A stretch of DNA of 64,000 nt, from positions 248,001 through 312,000 of the forward strand of contig JAALGY010000036.1 of the NCBI GenBank assembly GCA_032358165.1, written 5' to 3'. The translations under genes and the position numbers were made by a program. Positions within the stretch are counted from its first letter, which is position 1, and every line of letters starts with the position of its first letter. Below, piece by piece: positions 32,112 through 44,353 of the stretch. The notes beneath the pieces were generated by a model. It ran no database searches and was not told the DNA's origin. It worked only from the letters and a program-made list of their open reading frames with translations. The DNA is from Diplosphaera chodatii (taxonomy: Eukaryota > Chlorophyta > Trebouxiophyceae > Prasiolales > Stichococcaceae).

Positions 32112-34002
32112 ATGGGCAGATCACTGTCCCCGGATCGTCGGTCCGGGCGGCACGACAGACGCAGCAGGAGCCGCAGCAGAGGCGATGATGCACACGCGCA
32201 CAAGCGGCGCCGTGATCGCAGCCCCAGCCCAGCCAGGAAGCGCAGCAGATCTGCTTCCCGCAGGTACAGCCGGCCAGCAAAATGCCTGGTCTCGGCTCAA
32301 TCGCCTCACCTGCTGTGAGGCACGCCACATGCGACAGAGTATCAGACATGCCATGGCCGCAGCCGATGCACGATGTCCTGTTCTGAACCCGACCTTGGCC
32401 TGCTGAGCGATACGGCCAAAAGACGACGTGTGGGCGGCATCAGACCAATGCCACCCGCTAAGCGCCCAAGAGGCGCGCTGCTGTGCCTGCATCAATTCCA
32501 AATTGCTGATGCGACAACCCATGGCTGCTTGTCTGCCGGTGCCTAAGAGCAGTTATCGCACACCCTTGCAGGCACAGCCCAGAGCGGCACAGGCGGCGGT
32601 CGCCGGGGCGGGATGCACGGGAGCGTCGGCGGTCGCCGCCGCCACCCCGCCGCCGGCGGTCCCCCACCCCGCCACGCCGCCGAGGCAGGTCGCCCAGCCC
32701 GCCCCGCCGCAGGGCCAAGTCGCCCAGCCCCGCCCGCAGGCACGGCAGCCCCGCGCCCAGCCCCACAGCCAGCCCCAGCCCGCCCCGCAGCAGGACCGGC
32801 GGGGGCGGCAGGCGGGGCGCCAGCCCGAAGCGCGCGCGCAGGACCTCGGCCAGCGTCGAGCGCGAGCGGGCCGATGCGGCCGCCAAAGCCGAGGTTGAGC
32901 GCCTCAGGTACACTTATGTGCAGTGTCTTGTCAGCACATGCATCGAATTCTGTCCGCTAAGGCTGCCCATCGTACCATCATGTGTGCTGATGTGCGTGTG
33001 GTCAGGCACCAGCAACTGCGGGTAGCAGAGTCCACCCTTCCAGTGAGCAGCTGCACCTGCCCACCCTGCAGGCGGGAGGCGGAGGTGAAGGCGCGCCGCA
33101 AAGCACTTGAAGCGCGCCTCATCAAGGAGGAGGTCGAGCGACAGGTGGGGTTCCTGCTGGCAGGTTCAGCAGAATCTTCATGCTCGCACCATGCGGGGGG
33201 AGCGCATCTTCCCCTGGAGTCCCTACAAGCAGCAGTGTGTACTCGAATGGCACATCGAGCATCGCGGGACGCCAGCCCGAGCGCCTGCAAACTGTGCAGG
33301 TCGCGACGCTGATCGACCAACGGGTGGCGGAGGTGCTGGAGTCGGACGCCGTCAAGGAGTCGCTGCAGGCGCGCCTCGAGGCCGAGCGCAAGGTGCGGCG
33401 TCCTCCGCGCCACAGCGCGTGCCTCGAGCGCCTCGAGCACGCACAGACCAGCTGCAGGCTGCGCCCGTCGCAGTGTTGCCTGCTGTCTCGTGTTGCGGCT
33501 TGCAGGCCCCTGGACCCCGGCTCCCGCCGCCCCGCAGGTGCTTGAGGCGCAGGTGGAGGCGGAGCTGGAGGCCGAGCGGCGGGCGATGGAGGAGGAGCAG
33601 CGCGCCGCCCGCGCCGCCATCGAGACCAAGAAGGCGGAGCTGCAGGGCCTCGAGGCCGCCCGCCGCCAGGCCGTGCGTTTCCCCACCCGAAGCGCCCACC
33701 ACCGTTGCTGCTGTCGCTTTGATGGGCGTTGTCCATCACCAGATGGGTGTTCGAGGCCGTGTCTGGTGTTGGTGTGATCCGATGCGCTTGGAACCGCTCA
33801 GGAGCAGGAGGCACGGCAACTGGCAGCCAAGGCGGAGCAGTCTGCAGCCGAGCAGCGGCTGCTGGAGCTGCAGGCCAAGGTGCAGGCAGACGCCACCAAG
33901 CGCAAACAGGAGGCCTCCAAGAAGCGGAAGGATCAGGAGAAGATACTGGGCACCGGCAAGAATGGCAAAAGAGAACGCATCTCGTTCAAGCTGTCGCTTT
34001 GA
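32112..34002 (+). CDS. ARGLU1: ARGLU1-like arginine/glutamate-rich splicing and transcription protein
   Basis: ATG at 32112 opens an RS-type segment (MGRSLSPDRRSGRHDRRSRS). It is spliced in phase to a long Arg/Ser/Pro exon (from about 32571: SPERHRRRSP, RRRGRSPSPPRRRAKSPSP) that runs into charged helix (RERADAAAKAEVERLR). Later exons are almost pure Glu/Arg/Ala helix: EVKARRKALEARLIKEEVER, VATLIDQRVAEVLESDAVKE, LEAQVEAELEAERRAMEEEQ. The C-terminus KILGTGKNGKRERISFKLSL with TGA at 34000-34002 matches the ARGLU1 tail (ILGKGK...SF.L). RS head plus E/R-rich body plus this tail is the family architecture. Animal ARGLU1 links Mediator to alternative splicing. Confidence 0.85.
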
Positions 34003-34320
34003 TGGTGCCGTATGAAATCCTGTGCAACTGCAAAGCACAACACAACAGCAAGAAAGCAGCCTTGCAACCACAACACCACATCTGAGTTCCAAGGTTCCAT
34101 GAATACAAGCGACCACAAAAGCCTGCGAGATGCTGTTCAGCATGAAGGAACTAAAGGAGTGCAGGCACAGCTTTGTCTGAAGGGCGGCTCGCTCAGCTGC
34201 TGATGTGCTGCCATGCTACGAGGGCTGTGCGCAAATTGCCACAGATCCGAGGCTACACGGTGCTGACGGCTTGGCTTCAAACCAGCTTGTCTGCTTGTCT
34301 GCTACAGCAGATAATCTGTG
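34003..34320. other. intergenic region between converging genes
   Basis: 318 bp between the ARGLU1 stop (+) and the prenylcysteine oxidase stop (-). It is expected to hold both 3' UTRs. No gene was recognised. Confidence 0.45.
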
Positions 34321-37068
34321 TCAAGCGTCCGCAAGAGCATCAGGCAACCGATGCTCTTGACCCCTCCGCCAGGCCAACGAGAGGTGCTGTTGCACCAGCA
34401 ATGCATTGTTCTTGGCCGCAAGCGCAGACATCTCCATCGCTGACGCAGCGTTTTCCAGCGCATTGTTGTAGTAGATGCCCTTGGCTAGTTCGAACGGCGC
34501 AAACTCCTCTGGCGGCGCAAACTTGGGGTACGCATGCCAGTTTTGTTCCGCAACCTGCATCCAGCGGGGTGAGGAGTGTGGGGTTGAAGAACGAGCACAC
34601 ATGCTGGTTGCACCATGATGTCTCGAAGAGGCAGTCCATGAAGGTGAGACAGTGCCTTGCAAGGGACGGTCCACCTTGGTAAGGTTGCTGAAGAGGCGAT
34701 GCAGCTCGTGACCCAGTGGCGCGGGGGAGAACAGCTTGTACAGCGTCCTGCCCGATTGCAGGCGCCTCTGCGGGCTGATGACGCTGAAGGGCGTGTCCGC
34801 TGCCTCTGTGACCAGCACTTGGTCTGCACGCACCCAGCAACCCCGGTGCTCAGCGACCCACGCTTTCTTCGCTTCCCATCATATAACACTGCATGTGGGC
34901 AAACATGCTGATATGAACGACGCTTGTATGGACACACACCAGTCGGCAGGCGTTGCACGCCGAAGTAGGCCGCCCGCAGCTCCCCCACCACGTATGTGGT
35001 GGTGACGCGCTGGTACTCACGAGCAGGCGGCGGCCGCACTTTTACGCCCTTGAAGCGGATGTGCGTACCCTCCAGGGGGGTTGCGATGATCACTGCAGCA
35101 TATGGGCCCGCCACCTCCTGGGACAGGCACAAAAAGGCGTCAGCTAAGCAGGTGTACCCCAAACAAGCAGCAACTACAGGCCTTGTAGGCAGCATGTGCC
35201 TAGCCACCGTTTCTCAGAGTGATCAGGACCTCGGGTGCATGTATGGTACAGGGGGGCAACCCACACCTGCTGCCACCTCCCATCGCGGCGCTTCTGCCCA
35301 CTACTCTTAGCACGCCGCGCATGCAGCTCGTATCCCTTGGACTTTGTGGCCCGAACCTGGTACGCACATTGCCCTATGATGCTGGTCTCAGGATGCTGCT
35401 TGTGGCAGATTGAAAGTGTGCAGCTGCCCCCAAGGTGCACCGCCAGAACAATGGCATTCCTCAGCCATTTCAAGCCATGAGAGTTGAGCACCTCATTGAC
35501 TGTCCACCCAAGCTTGAGATGCACCCTCGCAGCATCCAGCAGCGCCTGTGGCAGGAGCTCGTTGCCGCCCGCAATCTTGAACACACGTGCATCGGTTGCT
35601 GGCAGCATGGACACCAGGCCTGTGTGCAAGCGAACATTTGTCATCAGGCATGGGCAGTCGAGGGGTTGATCCAGGTGTATCACTGGTCGCAGCACAGTGC
35701 CTGGGCTGATGCTCTGTTGTGGTGCAGAAGAACTGACTGGCTGATGTCATGCTGGATGCCGGAAGACGACCTCTGCTGACGCTTGTGCTGCAGCTGACCT
35801 GCCAGTGCGTTGAGGCGGTTGTCCTGGTTGTAATTGACACGGTTCACGGAGCCGATGAACTCCTCTGCAAACCGGTACATGTCCTCATCGTGGCCCATAC
35901 TTTCCTGCAAGAAAGTTGCTCGTTGTGCGCTACTGCATATGCCACAGCTGCAGGCATGTTCTCATGCGCTGTGAGTGGTGCACAGTCTGCCACTCCCGGC
36001 TGGGAAGCAAATACTGTGCATGGCAGCGCCCTCACCGCCAGATCCTGCCGCATGCTGCGCTGCGTGAGTCCGAAAAGGCCGACACGCCGGAGCAGCGCCC
36101 CCGGTGTCTGAAACGCCGTGCCATTCCGCTGCAGGTCGTAGATGCGCAGGAAGTGCTTGCTGAACATGTGGCCGGGGCGGCCCTGGAAGCGCAGCGGTGC
36201 CGTGCCATACCGCATGTACATGCGCCATAAGTTGACGGCCGTCCATGTTGACTGGTTGAACACAAACCTGCACATGCGTTTGCACGTGGGTTGCCTCAGG
36301 GGCGACATGAGCGATGTTCATGTCGCATGCATGTGCAAGAGAGGCAGAGCAGCGACTGCGATCATTGGGCACTTGCTGCCACACACGCGTACCTGTGACC
36401 ATCAAATAGCGAGAATGGGGAGCCGTCTGCGTCGTCGCCACCCTGCGGATCAATGCGCTCCAGACCCATCGCGTCTGCCAACTGCCTGCGAAACGGTGCT
36501 AGCCGTCGGTATGCCTCATCTGAACGGCTCCGGGAGACGAAGACTGAAAACGAACGTCGGCGGAGTAGTCGCCTAGCTTCAGATGTGCGCATGCATGCGG
36601 ACAGCACCTGATGTAGATGTTGTCCTGGTACACCATGCTGCCACCCAGCTCATAGGGGGACCCCTCAAACATCATGCTCTTCAAACGACCTCCGACATCT
36701 TGGCTTTCGAACACGTGTATGCTTACGTCCTTGCCGCACAACTGCCGCACAAAGTAGGCCGCTGATGCACCCCCAATCCCGCCTGGAGTGCCATGAAACG
36801 GGGCTTTCGGTGAGTCTGGTGAACACATCTCACCGATTGTGCCTGAATCATTTCGTGTATTACGCGTGAGTATATGACGCATCCCTGTCTCTAAACATTA
36901 GGCTGCACTCTGTACGCATCACCACCTTGACTGTGCATGCTCACCGCCAACGATGGCCACCTGCGGCTTGTGGCCACCTGCCGCAGGGTGCGGAGCTGTG
37001 ACGATCAATGTCACGACGCATGCTGCCAGCAGCGCAGCAGCTGCAGCCTTTGCAGCCATGAGCACCAT
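34321..37068 (-). CDS. prenylcysteine oxidase / farnesylcysteine lyase
   Basis: ATG at 37066-37068 starts a hydrophobic leader (AAKAAAAALLAACVVTLIVT). The FAD-binding Rossmann motif is split by an intron: QVAIVGG, then GIGGASAAYFVRQL. Next are VFESQDVGGRLKSM and YELGGSMVY. Further exons match PCYOX order: NLWRMYMRYGTAPLRFQG, FLRIYDLQRNGTAFQTPGAL, the ADARVFKIAGGNELLPQALL block near 35520-35620, YAAVIIATPLEGTHIRFKGV, YFGVQRLP and the C-terminal YYNNALENAASAMEMSALAA ending in TGA at 34321. The enzyme oxidatively cleaves farnesyl or geranylgeranyl cysteine released from degraded prenylated proteins, making the prenal, cysteine and H2O2; plant FCLY feeds farnesal recycling. The leader suggests a vacuolar or secretory location. 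Confidence 0.87.
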
Positions 37069-37604
37069 GCGCCACTGCGCCCAGTGCAGATAGGTGCACA
37101 GCACGGTACGATGCTGCTGTGCCCGTCACGCCAGCAACGGCGGGCAAACGTATATAGCTCACATTCCACAAGCGCTGTCTGGTGCAAGGTGCGTGCTGAA
37201 GGTGTAGCATGATGCAGGCCATCGGTAGCTGTACCACAGCACCGGGTTGGACAGGGCTTAGACTGCAGCGACTCTTGATGCAGTGCACGGTGCGACAACC
37301 CGCAGTTCCTGTTCATGTGCGAGTGCACTGGGCACTCTTACTGGCTCCCAATCGCTCGGGCAGCATACACTTCCATTGTCTTGTGAGACTGCAGGTTCAA
37401 ACTTCCAACCTGATCAGATACAGCGTACTTGAACGTTGAAGATCAAGTGATCGTGTCTGCGGCAGCGATCGACACTGACAAGACGGACAAACCGTTGCAG
37501 ACACCCAAACGCCGCACGAAACTTCGTGCACATGGTTGCACCCGACGGCGTGTCATGCCGCAGCGGATGCTGACACAGCTGGGCAGGTGTGTGCAGCGGC
37601 GGTG
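37069..37604. promoter_or_regulatory. divergent intergenic region, prenylcysteine oxidase / MAPK15
   Basis: 536 bp between divergent start codons. A tatata-containing stretch (37149-37156) lies about 85 bp upstream of the oxidase ATG, but position alone does not prove a TATA box. No other gene was seen. Confidence 0.4.
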
Positions 37605-40025
37605 ATGGCGGCCAGATCATCGGTACAGAATGAGGAGATCGACAAAGAAGTGTTCAGGCGATTCGAGGTGAATTGCCGTCGTCACGGGCTGATGGGATCA
37701 TGACAAGCAGCTCTCCCTGAACTGTCATCTGCGCAAGGCTGCGCCTGTGCAAATGTAAATTGATATACCCATGACACATCCTCCTGCAGGTGCAAAGCAA
37801 GCTCGGCAAAGGGGTAAGCCCTGCTCGATGAGTGGTGCAGTGAAGCGTACAGGAACCTGAAGGACGCCACTCACTGTCAGACTTGCTGCGTGCACCTGCA
37901 AAAAGGGGACGATCGTCACTGCCTCCCTCTGCAGGCTTATGGCATCGTGTGGAAGGCGCTGGACAAGAAGACTGGCGAGATCATCGCAATGAAGAAGATT
38001 TTCGATGCATTTCAGAATGCGACGGATGCACAGGCAAGCGCCTGGGCATCACCTGGCTTGACATGATAAACCGCTGCAGTATTCACATTTTCATCAGCGC
38101 GGATGATGCCCATTGTTGACAGCACTTCGCCTTCCCTGCGTGCAGCGGACCTTCCGCGAGATCATGTTTCTTCAGGAGCTCAACAACCATGAAAACATCA
38201 TTAGGTCTGTTCAGGGTGCATCTCGCCTGTGATGTGACGTGATGCTTGCGCACGCAACGCTCCATCGGCAAGACTTCACGTGGCACGTCGTGCCGCAGGA
38301 TCCTGAATGTGATCAAGGCCGAGAATGACCGCGACATCTACATCATCTTCGAGTACATGGAGACGGACCTGCATGCCGTCATACGCGCCAACATCCTGGA
38401 GGAGATACACAAGTCGTACATCATGTACCAGCTGCTCAAGGCGCTGAAGTACATGCACTCCGCCGAGCTGCTTCACAGGGACATCAAGGTGGCCGGTGCT
38501 CGAGCTGCTGCCTGTCCGTGCTTTGCGCCTGAGCTCTGGAGGTGTGCCGAACAGGGTGCAGACGGTGCTGCTCCTTCGTCCAACTGCCAGCACCCTCCTG
38601 CCGTGCAGCCCAGCAACCTGCTGCTCAACAGCGAGTGCCAGGTGAAGCTGGCAGACTTCGGCCTCGCACGCTCAGTGACGCAGCTGGCAACAGATGACGG
38701 GCCCAGCCCAATACTCACGGACTATGTGGCAACGCGGTGGTACCGTGCCCCGGAGATCCTGCTGGGCTCCAGCCGCTACACCTACGGCGTCGACATGTGG
38801 TCCAGCGGTGCGCATGTGACCTTTGCTATCGACCTAGGCAGACCCAGGTCCTGACTGGCAGCCTAGGATGTCGTCACCAGCTGGAGCCCTGCACAGCAGC
38901 GACTTGGCGGAGTGCAGGGTGCATCCTGGGGGAGCTGCTGGGCGGCAAGCCCATCTTCCCGGGCACCTCCACCATGAACCAGCTGGACCGCATCATCGAG
39001 GTCACAGGTGCGCCCAGTCTCTCTGTATGAGGAATACAGGCGTTTAATTCACGACCCTGGCAAGGCGGTTCGCGATCCACCTGCAGCCACTCTGCACCTG
39101 TGGCACGCTGGTGACACATGCTGCACATCAGGCATGTCAACCTCCAACCTCACTCAGCCCGTCGCTCTCAACCTCTGACAGGACGGCCGTCGACAGACGA
39201 CATCTCGGCCATCCAGTCGCCCTTTGCGGCCACAATGCTGGAAAGCCTGCCTGTCGACAACCCCCGCACTTTCCAGCAGATGTTTCCAAATGCCAGCCCA
39301 GAGGCCACAGACTTGGTGCGTTCTTGACAGTTGGGTGTCAAGACATCGATCCTGTCATCAGGTGCTCAGTATCGATGAGTTGCTGACATGACAGTTCGCA
39401 CCATGCTTGCAACCCGCAGGTCAGCAAGCTGCTGCAGTTCAACCCGGACAAGCGCATCACAGCCGAGGAGGCGCTGGCGCACCCCTACGTGGCGCAGTTC
39501 CACAACGAGGCGGATGAGCCCAGCCACCCGACACCCATCACCATCCCCATTGACGACAACCACAAGGTGCTTGCCGCTTCGATGCTGTACACATCGCCCT
39601 TACGATGCCCCGCCAGCCTCACTGCTGGTGCCGATGCTGCTGGTGTGCCCCATAACGGACTCCTGGCGCAGGTGCAAATGCTGCCCATCCTGACTGGTGC
39701 GGAGCCCTACAGCCAGCGCATGCACACTGCTCCTGTGGCCCTGCAGTACTCCATCGAGGAGTACCGGGAGAAGCTGTACATGGAGATCGTGAAGCGGCGG
39801 CGGGAGCTGCGCGAGGCGCGGCGCGCCAAGGAGCGGGCCTCCGGACGCGACGGGACGCACCGCCGCCACCGCCACCGCAGCAGCCGCACCGCCGAGGGCG
39901 GCGGCGCAGGGGACACAGCAGCCGGCGCCGGGCACCCTGGCAACGCCAGGGAGCAGCGGAGCTCGACAGAGCACCACCGCAGCCGAGAGAGCCGCGGTGG
40001 CAGGGCGGACAGTGGGCAGGGATGA
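37605..40025 (+). CDS. MAPK15: MAPK15/ERK7-type MAP kinase with TDY activation loop
   Basis: ATG at 37605 begins [20 protein letters not shown]. The Gly-rich loop is split over exons ([26 protein letters not shown], with the catalytic Lys), followed by the ERK7-specific [48 protein letters not shown], the catalytic loop [13 protein letters not shown] and DFGLA. The activation loop reads [18 protein letters not shown]; then come the [17 protein letters not shown] block and the C-lobe end. The conserved post-kinase segment [19 protein letters not shown] precedes a basic disordered tail to TGA at 40023-40025. ERK7/MAPK15 enzymes control ciliogenesis and localise to cilia or basal bodies in several eukaryotes. 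The motif is TDY instead of the TEY of animal MAPK15. Confidence 0.92.
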
Positions 40026-40478
40026 GATGTACCTCTACATACGCACTGGGGACACCCAACTAGTGGGCAGACATGCTGCGTCCCGAAAAAATTTACATCC
40101 CCTCTTGCAATATTGCCGATTGTCTAGATTGCACTCAGAACTTTGCAACGAGGCAACCATGCAACAAATACATTGGCTGTCAGATTCCACCATCAAAACT
40201 TCAGGCGCCCCCTCCCCAGCATGCACGACCGTGGTCTGCTCAGCAGTGGCGTGCCCTCTGCTGGCAGCGCCTGCAGGCCACATGCCGCCGTTAGATCCAC
40301 CGTAAACCCGTATGTCTTATCTAACAGCACATGTCATCAACGAGACTGCAGCAGCGCAGCATGTGCCCTACCTTTCTGTGCGAAAAGATGGCTTGTGGCT
40401 TGGCAAAGCATCAACCTGCCCTGCTGGAAGGTTTCTGGACGCAGCTGCTGAGCTCCTGCAGCGGCATGTCTCCCTACA
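40026..40478. other. intergenic region between converging genes
   Basis: 453 bp between the MAPK15 stop (+) and the TAF11 stop (-). It includes a relatively AT-rich stretch at 40080-40200. No coding exon, tRNA or repeat was recognised. Confidence 0.45.
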
Positions 40479-41263
40479 TCATCGCAGCAGGAGCGGCTGC
40501 TGGGGCGTGCGGTGCGGGATGCGGCCCTCCCTGTCCAGCCGCTGGTATGCCTCGTGCACATGATGCACACGCAGCGGGCCCTGCTCCCCCCGCTGCTCTG
40601 CAATCTCGCGAGCTGCAAAGGACAGGGTAGGTTAAACACGGATCGAATTTGGGCGTGCAGTGGATGCAGGGCAACCCAGCGCTCCTCCTCATGCTGGCAG
40701 TGTGCGGCCGCCACACCTGCTTCGATGAGCTCCCCAACGAAGACCTTGGCAATGCCGCACATGACGATGGTCATGTTCAGATTAACCTGCTGTCCCACAA
40801 TCGTCTGCTGCAGCTGTTGCATAACCACACAAGACTGTAATGTCACGTCGCGTCCCATAGCGTACATTGCAGCCTGCCAACAGAAGCATAAGACAGCATC
40901 TGCCAGCGCAACTGCAGGCACCGCTCACCCTCTTCATGTTGCGTCTGGCCAGGGAGGACCTTCGGAACGCTTCGTAGCGGTTGAGCTGCTCCTCTGTAAG
41001 CAGCTTGAGGATGTTCCTGGCGGTGTACCACAAGCCACATCATGCGGTGATGTTGTGATGAGTTTCCTTTCCTCGGCTGCCTGGCCATGGTGCCCGACTC
41101 GCACGTGTCGAAATGTGTAGCAGCCCTGATGCACAGGAACCAGCGATGTATTGGCGCACCGCTGCATGTTGTCACGGTCCTCCTTCATTGGTGCTGCGCC
41201 ATTGCCATCTGGCTCAATGTCATCCTCTGCTGCAGACGCCCCAGACAAGTTAGCATATGGCAT
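40479..41263 (-). CDS. TAF11: TFIID subunit TAF11
   Basis: ATG at 41261-41263 gives an acidic, disordered N-terminus (MPYANLSGASAAEDDIEPDG). The histone-fold part follows: ILKLLTEEQLNRYEAFRRSS and ARRNMKR, then VNLNMTIVMCGIAKVFVGEL and a final exon with GPLRVHHVHEAYQRLDREGR, stopping at 40479-40481. The order 'L(T)EEQ..RYE..RRS....NMKR...MTIV..GIAK.FVGEL...A' is that of TAF11, which pairs with TAF13 in the TFIID lobe binding TBP. No competing family shares this pattern. Confidence 0.92.
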
Positions 41264-41564
41264 GTTGACGGTGTGTGTTATGTGTCTGAATGCCCCAGCT
41301 GCGGCTCACTGTCGCACATCATGCAGCAGTGCTCACCCATGGCGCACAGTTGCAGGTCGCGATCTGGGGTCCAGCCCGTCGCTTCAGCTGTTGCGGGCAG
41401 CAGCAGCAAAGAGCTGTGAACATGCAGCGATTGACTAACGAGGCAATGGCGTGGAAACCTGCATCCTGCAACGCACATCTGCAGGTGCAGGGAGCTATGC
41501 ATTGTACACTCGCACTGGACACAGCAGGAACAGCCTCAGACCGTCGATCCACTGTAGGTAGCAA
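41264..41564. promoter_or_regulatory. divergent intergenic region, TAF11 / disordered nuclear protein
   Basis: 301 bp between divergent start codons, presumably a shared promoter region. No specific motif was recognised. Confidence 0.35.
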
Positions 41565-44066
41565 ATGCCACATGGTTTTGTGACAGAAATGGACCCTCAG
41601 GACAGACGGACGCGCCGGCGTCGAGCTCGGTGGGGCCCCGAAGCTGGGGATGAACCCGACACAGACGCCGCTGCGCAGACGCCACAGGCAGCACCGACCC
41701 CACAGCCCACGGCAGGCAAGTCATGTGTCAAGGCACCAGCGCTTACCAGCGCTCGTCATGACGTTACGGCGACGTGCACAGGCGTATCGATGTTGGTGCC
41801 CGTCACTGCATTCGTGGGCGCGGCATGGCCAGAGGTCAACTCTCAGTTGATGCCTGGCCTGGAACACTTCAGCGGATGTACGTTCAGAGCCTGCCACCGA
41901 GGTGAATGGCTGCTCTGCAGGGGCGGATGTCGTGCCTCGGGCCGCCGCAACGCAGCCGGGCATCACTGCTGCCCCGTCACCAGATGCCGCAGACGCACAG
42001 GATGGCAGCCGCAAGAGGCGGCGCGCCGGGCGCACGCGCTGGGGACCAGAGGATACTGTGACAGCCGAACATTCAGGTTGCTGCAGCTCTCTTCATTCGG
42101 CCGGCATGCACTCCGTGACACACCAAGAGGCATGTTGAGCGTGATGCTGTAGGCTGCACATCAAAACTTGTGTTGGCGTTCGCTTGGTCCGCAGGTCGGT
42201 GCCCTGATGGGACTGATGGCAGCGCTGCTGTGGAGCCTCAGCAGTCAGCAGCAGATGTGACCCCAAGCACAGGGCTTGCCGAGCCGCAGCCAGCTTCTGG
42301 CCCCACTGTTAATGGTGGCTGGTCTGCAACAGAGGCAGTAAATGAGATAGATGCTCAGCGGGGCAGCCCAATGTCTGGTACTGTCGCTGCTGAAGACGCA
42401 GGCCAGTCTAGGTGAGGCCTTAGCATTCAGCATGCTTTCACCTCGATGATGCAGCTGCTGAGGATGCAGCTGCTGATATCGGCATGCTGGCGGTCTGCAA
42501 AGTTTGCAAACCAGCGCTCCAACATGTTGCTGCAGGCAACCTGAAGCTGGTTCGGGTGGTACACCCCTCGGGCAGCTGCCGCCTGCCGGCCAACCCAGTG
42601 ACAGCCCTGCCCAAAGCGGCTCAACGCCACAGACGCCGCCGCCACCGCCCCATTCAGCCTACCAGACAGCAGACTTTGACCTCTTGTACGAGTCGCCGCA
42701 GAATGGTGCCACCTCACCCGAGCAGCATGAAGATGCGCCGGAGCAGCGGTACCGCCACCTGCGGCGCAAGCTCGAGCAGTGGGAAGACACCCCGCCGATT
42801 GCGCCGCGCAGTCCCAGCGCAGGCGCTCGGCGACACAGCCCCAGCCCGCCAGCAGGCGGTGTCAGCACGCCCCGGCAAGCGGCGCAGCCGAGGCTGCCCA
42901 GCGGACAGGACATGGGCTCACAACCTGGCGACATTCGCAGACCCGACAGACCAGAGCGGCGCAGAAGTCCTGCGCAGATGCAGCACAGAAACCAGAGCAG
43001 GAGCCTGCATCGGGCGCACGGCGTGAGGCAGCAAAGCCCTGTGCCGAGACGGCCTATTCCTGTACCAAAGTGGCACCGCAGCGGCCAGCACCACCATGCG
43101 CCTGCTGCTGTCCCGCTGCCGGGGCCGCCCCGCAGCCCGCCCCGCCGCCGCCGCAGCAGTCCTATCCACAGCGCACGCGGCCGCAGCTCGCGGTCGCCGC
43201 CGCCCAGGACACCGGCACCTGCTCCAGGGCAGCGGCCCGTGCATGGCCGGCCGCAGAGGCGGCGGAGCCCAGTGCCCAGGCGCCACAGCTCACCCATGCA
43301 AAGGCAGCAGCCGCCGGCACCCGTGAACGGCGCAGCCAGAGCCGTGCGCAGCCCGTCAGCCCGGCGCCAGGCCACTCCACCCCGCGAGCTCAGCGAGGGC
43401 GAGCTGTCGGAGGAGGGCGAGCTCCCTGGCGAGCTGGGCACCCTCCCCGCAGCACCAGCCGTGGTGAAGACAAAGTCAGCTCCCAACACGACGCACCCTG
43501 CAGGTCCGCCTGCACGCACCAGCAGCTGGCATGGTGACGTGCGCTCGCCGCGGCCACCTCCGGTCGTGGGGCCACCGCCAGCGAGGATGCCGCCTCCGCC
43601 GCCGCCGCGGCCGCCGCCACGAGCACCGCCGCCAGACGCTGCATACTCTCAGCATGACGACAGGGACCGGCTCCCGATGCCGACGCCACAGCAGCTGCAC
43701 CGTGCACCCATGGGATTGCACACCCAGGCAGGGCGCGGCCGCGCCGGCCAGCAGCCACCTCAGTGGCACCGCAGCAACCGCCCGCAGCCGCTGCAGCCCC
43801 AGCAACAGCAACACGCATATCAGCACCAGCAGCAGGCCAGTCCGCGGGCAATTGGCCCTGGATTCATGGGACAGTCTCAGGCGCTGGGCAGCAGCATCCC
43901 TGTCATGCTGGCAGGAAGCATCCCGCTGCCGTTGCCGGTCATGCCAGTGCAGATGATCGGCAATGGGGGTTTGATTGGCGCCATGCCTGGCATGATCGCC
44001 AGAGGCCCTGTTGGCATGAGCGGTCGAGGTCGTGGCCGTGGCCGGGAACAATGGATGGGTTTGTGA
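41565..44066 (+). CDS. Pro/Ser/Arg-rich disordered protein with RWGPE motifs, probable RNA-processing factor
   Basis: The first exon carries DPQDRRTRRRRARWGPEAGD; an in-frame ATG lies at 41565 and a second at 41589, and the second may be the real start. A later exon repeats the theme as SRKRRRAGRTRWGPEDT. The rest is low-complexity: a Pro/Ala/Thr-rich middle, one predicted helix (APEQRYRHLRRKLEQWEDTP), a long Arg/Ser/Pro region (42800-43400), an acidic ELSEGELSEEGELPGELG segment, a Pro-rich run and an RGG-like end (GMSGRGRGRGREQWMGL) before TGA at 44064-44066. Basic 'RxRWGP' motifs recur in spliceosome-associated proteins, and the RS-like and RGG parts point the same way. No folded domain identifies a family, so the role is inferred. 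Confidence 0.6.
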
Positions 44067-44353
44067 CCGTGTAGAGTCAACTGGGCAGAGTGCAGCGCGT
44101 TTTGAGCTAGCTTGTCAGGGGAAACGTGAAAACGCCTACCAGTGTGAACAGGATCCAGCGGCCGCAACCCCCTCCCACAACTGAATCCACAGAATCGAAT
44201 CGCTCGATTCTCCCGCCAATGCACCGACATCAAGTAGCTGCTGTTGCAACCTGCCACTGCCCTCCTGCTTGCAGATGCATCAAAACGTGGTGCAGTAGGC
44301 GTGTCGATCACGATTGTGAACAACCAGCGCAGAACTGCTTGTCAGGTGCGACG

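Noticed and set aside
37385..37415. T-arm-like caggttcaaac
   Set aside because: No cloverleaf could be drawn around it.
42659..43519. Minus-strand Gly/Cys-rich open frame of about 286 codons
   Set aside because: Antisense shadow of the Pro/Arg-rich protein at 41565-44066.
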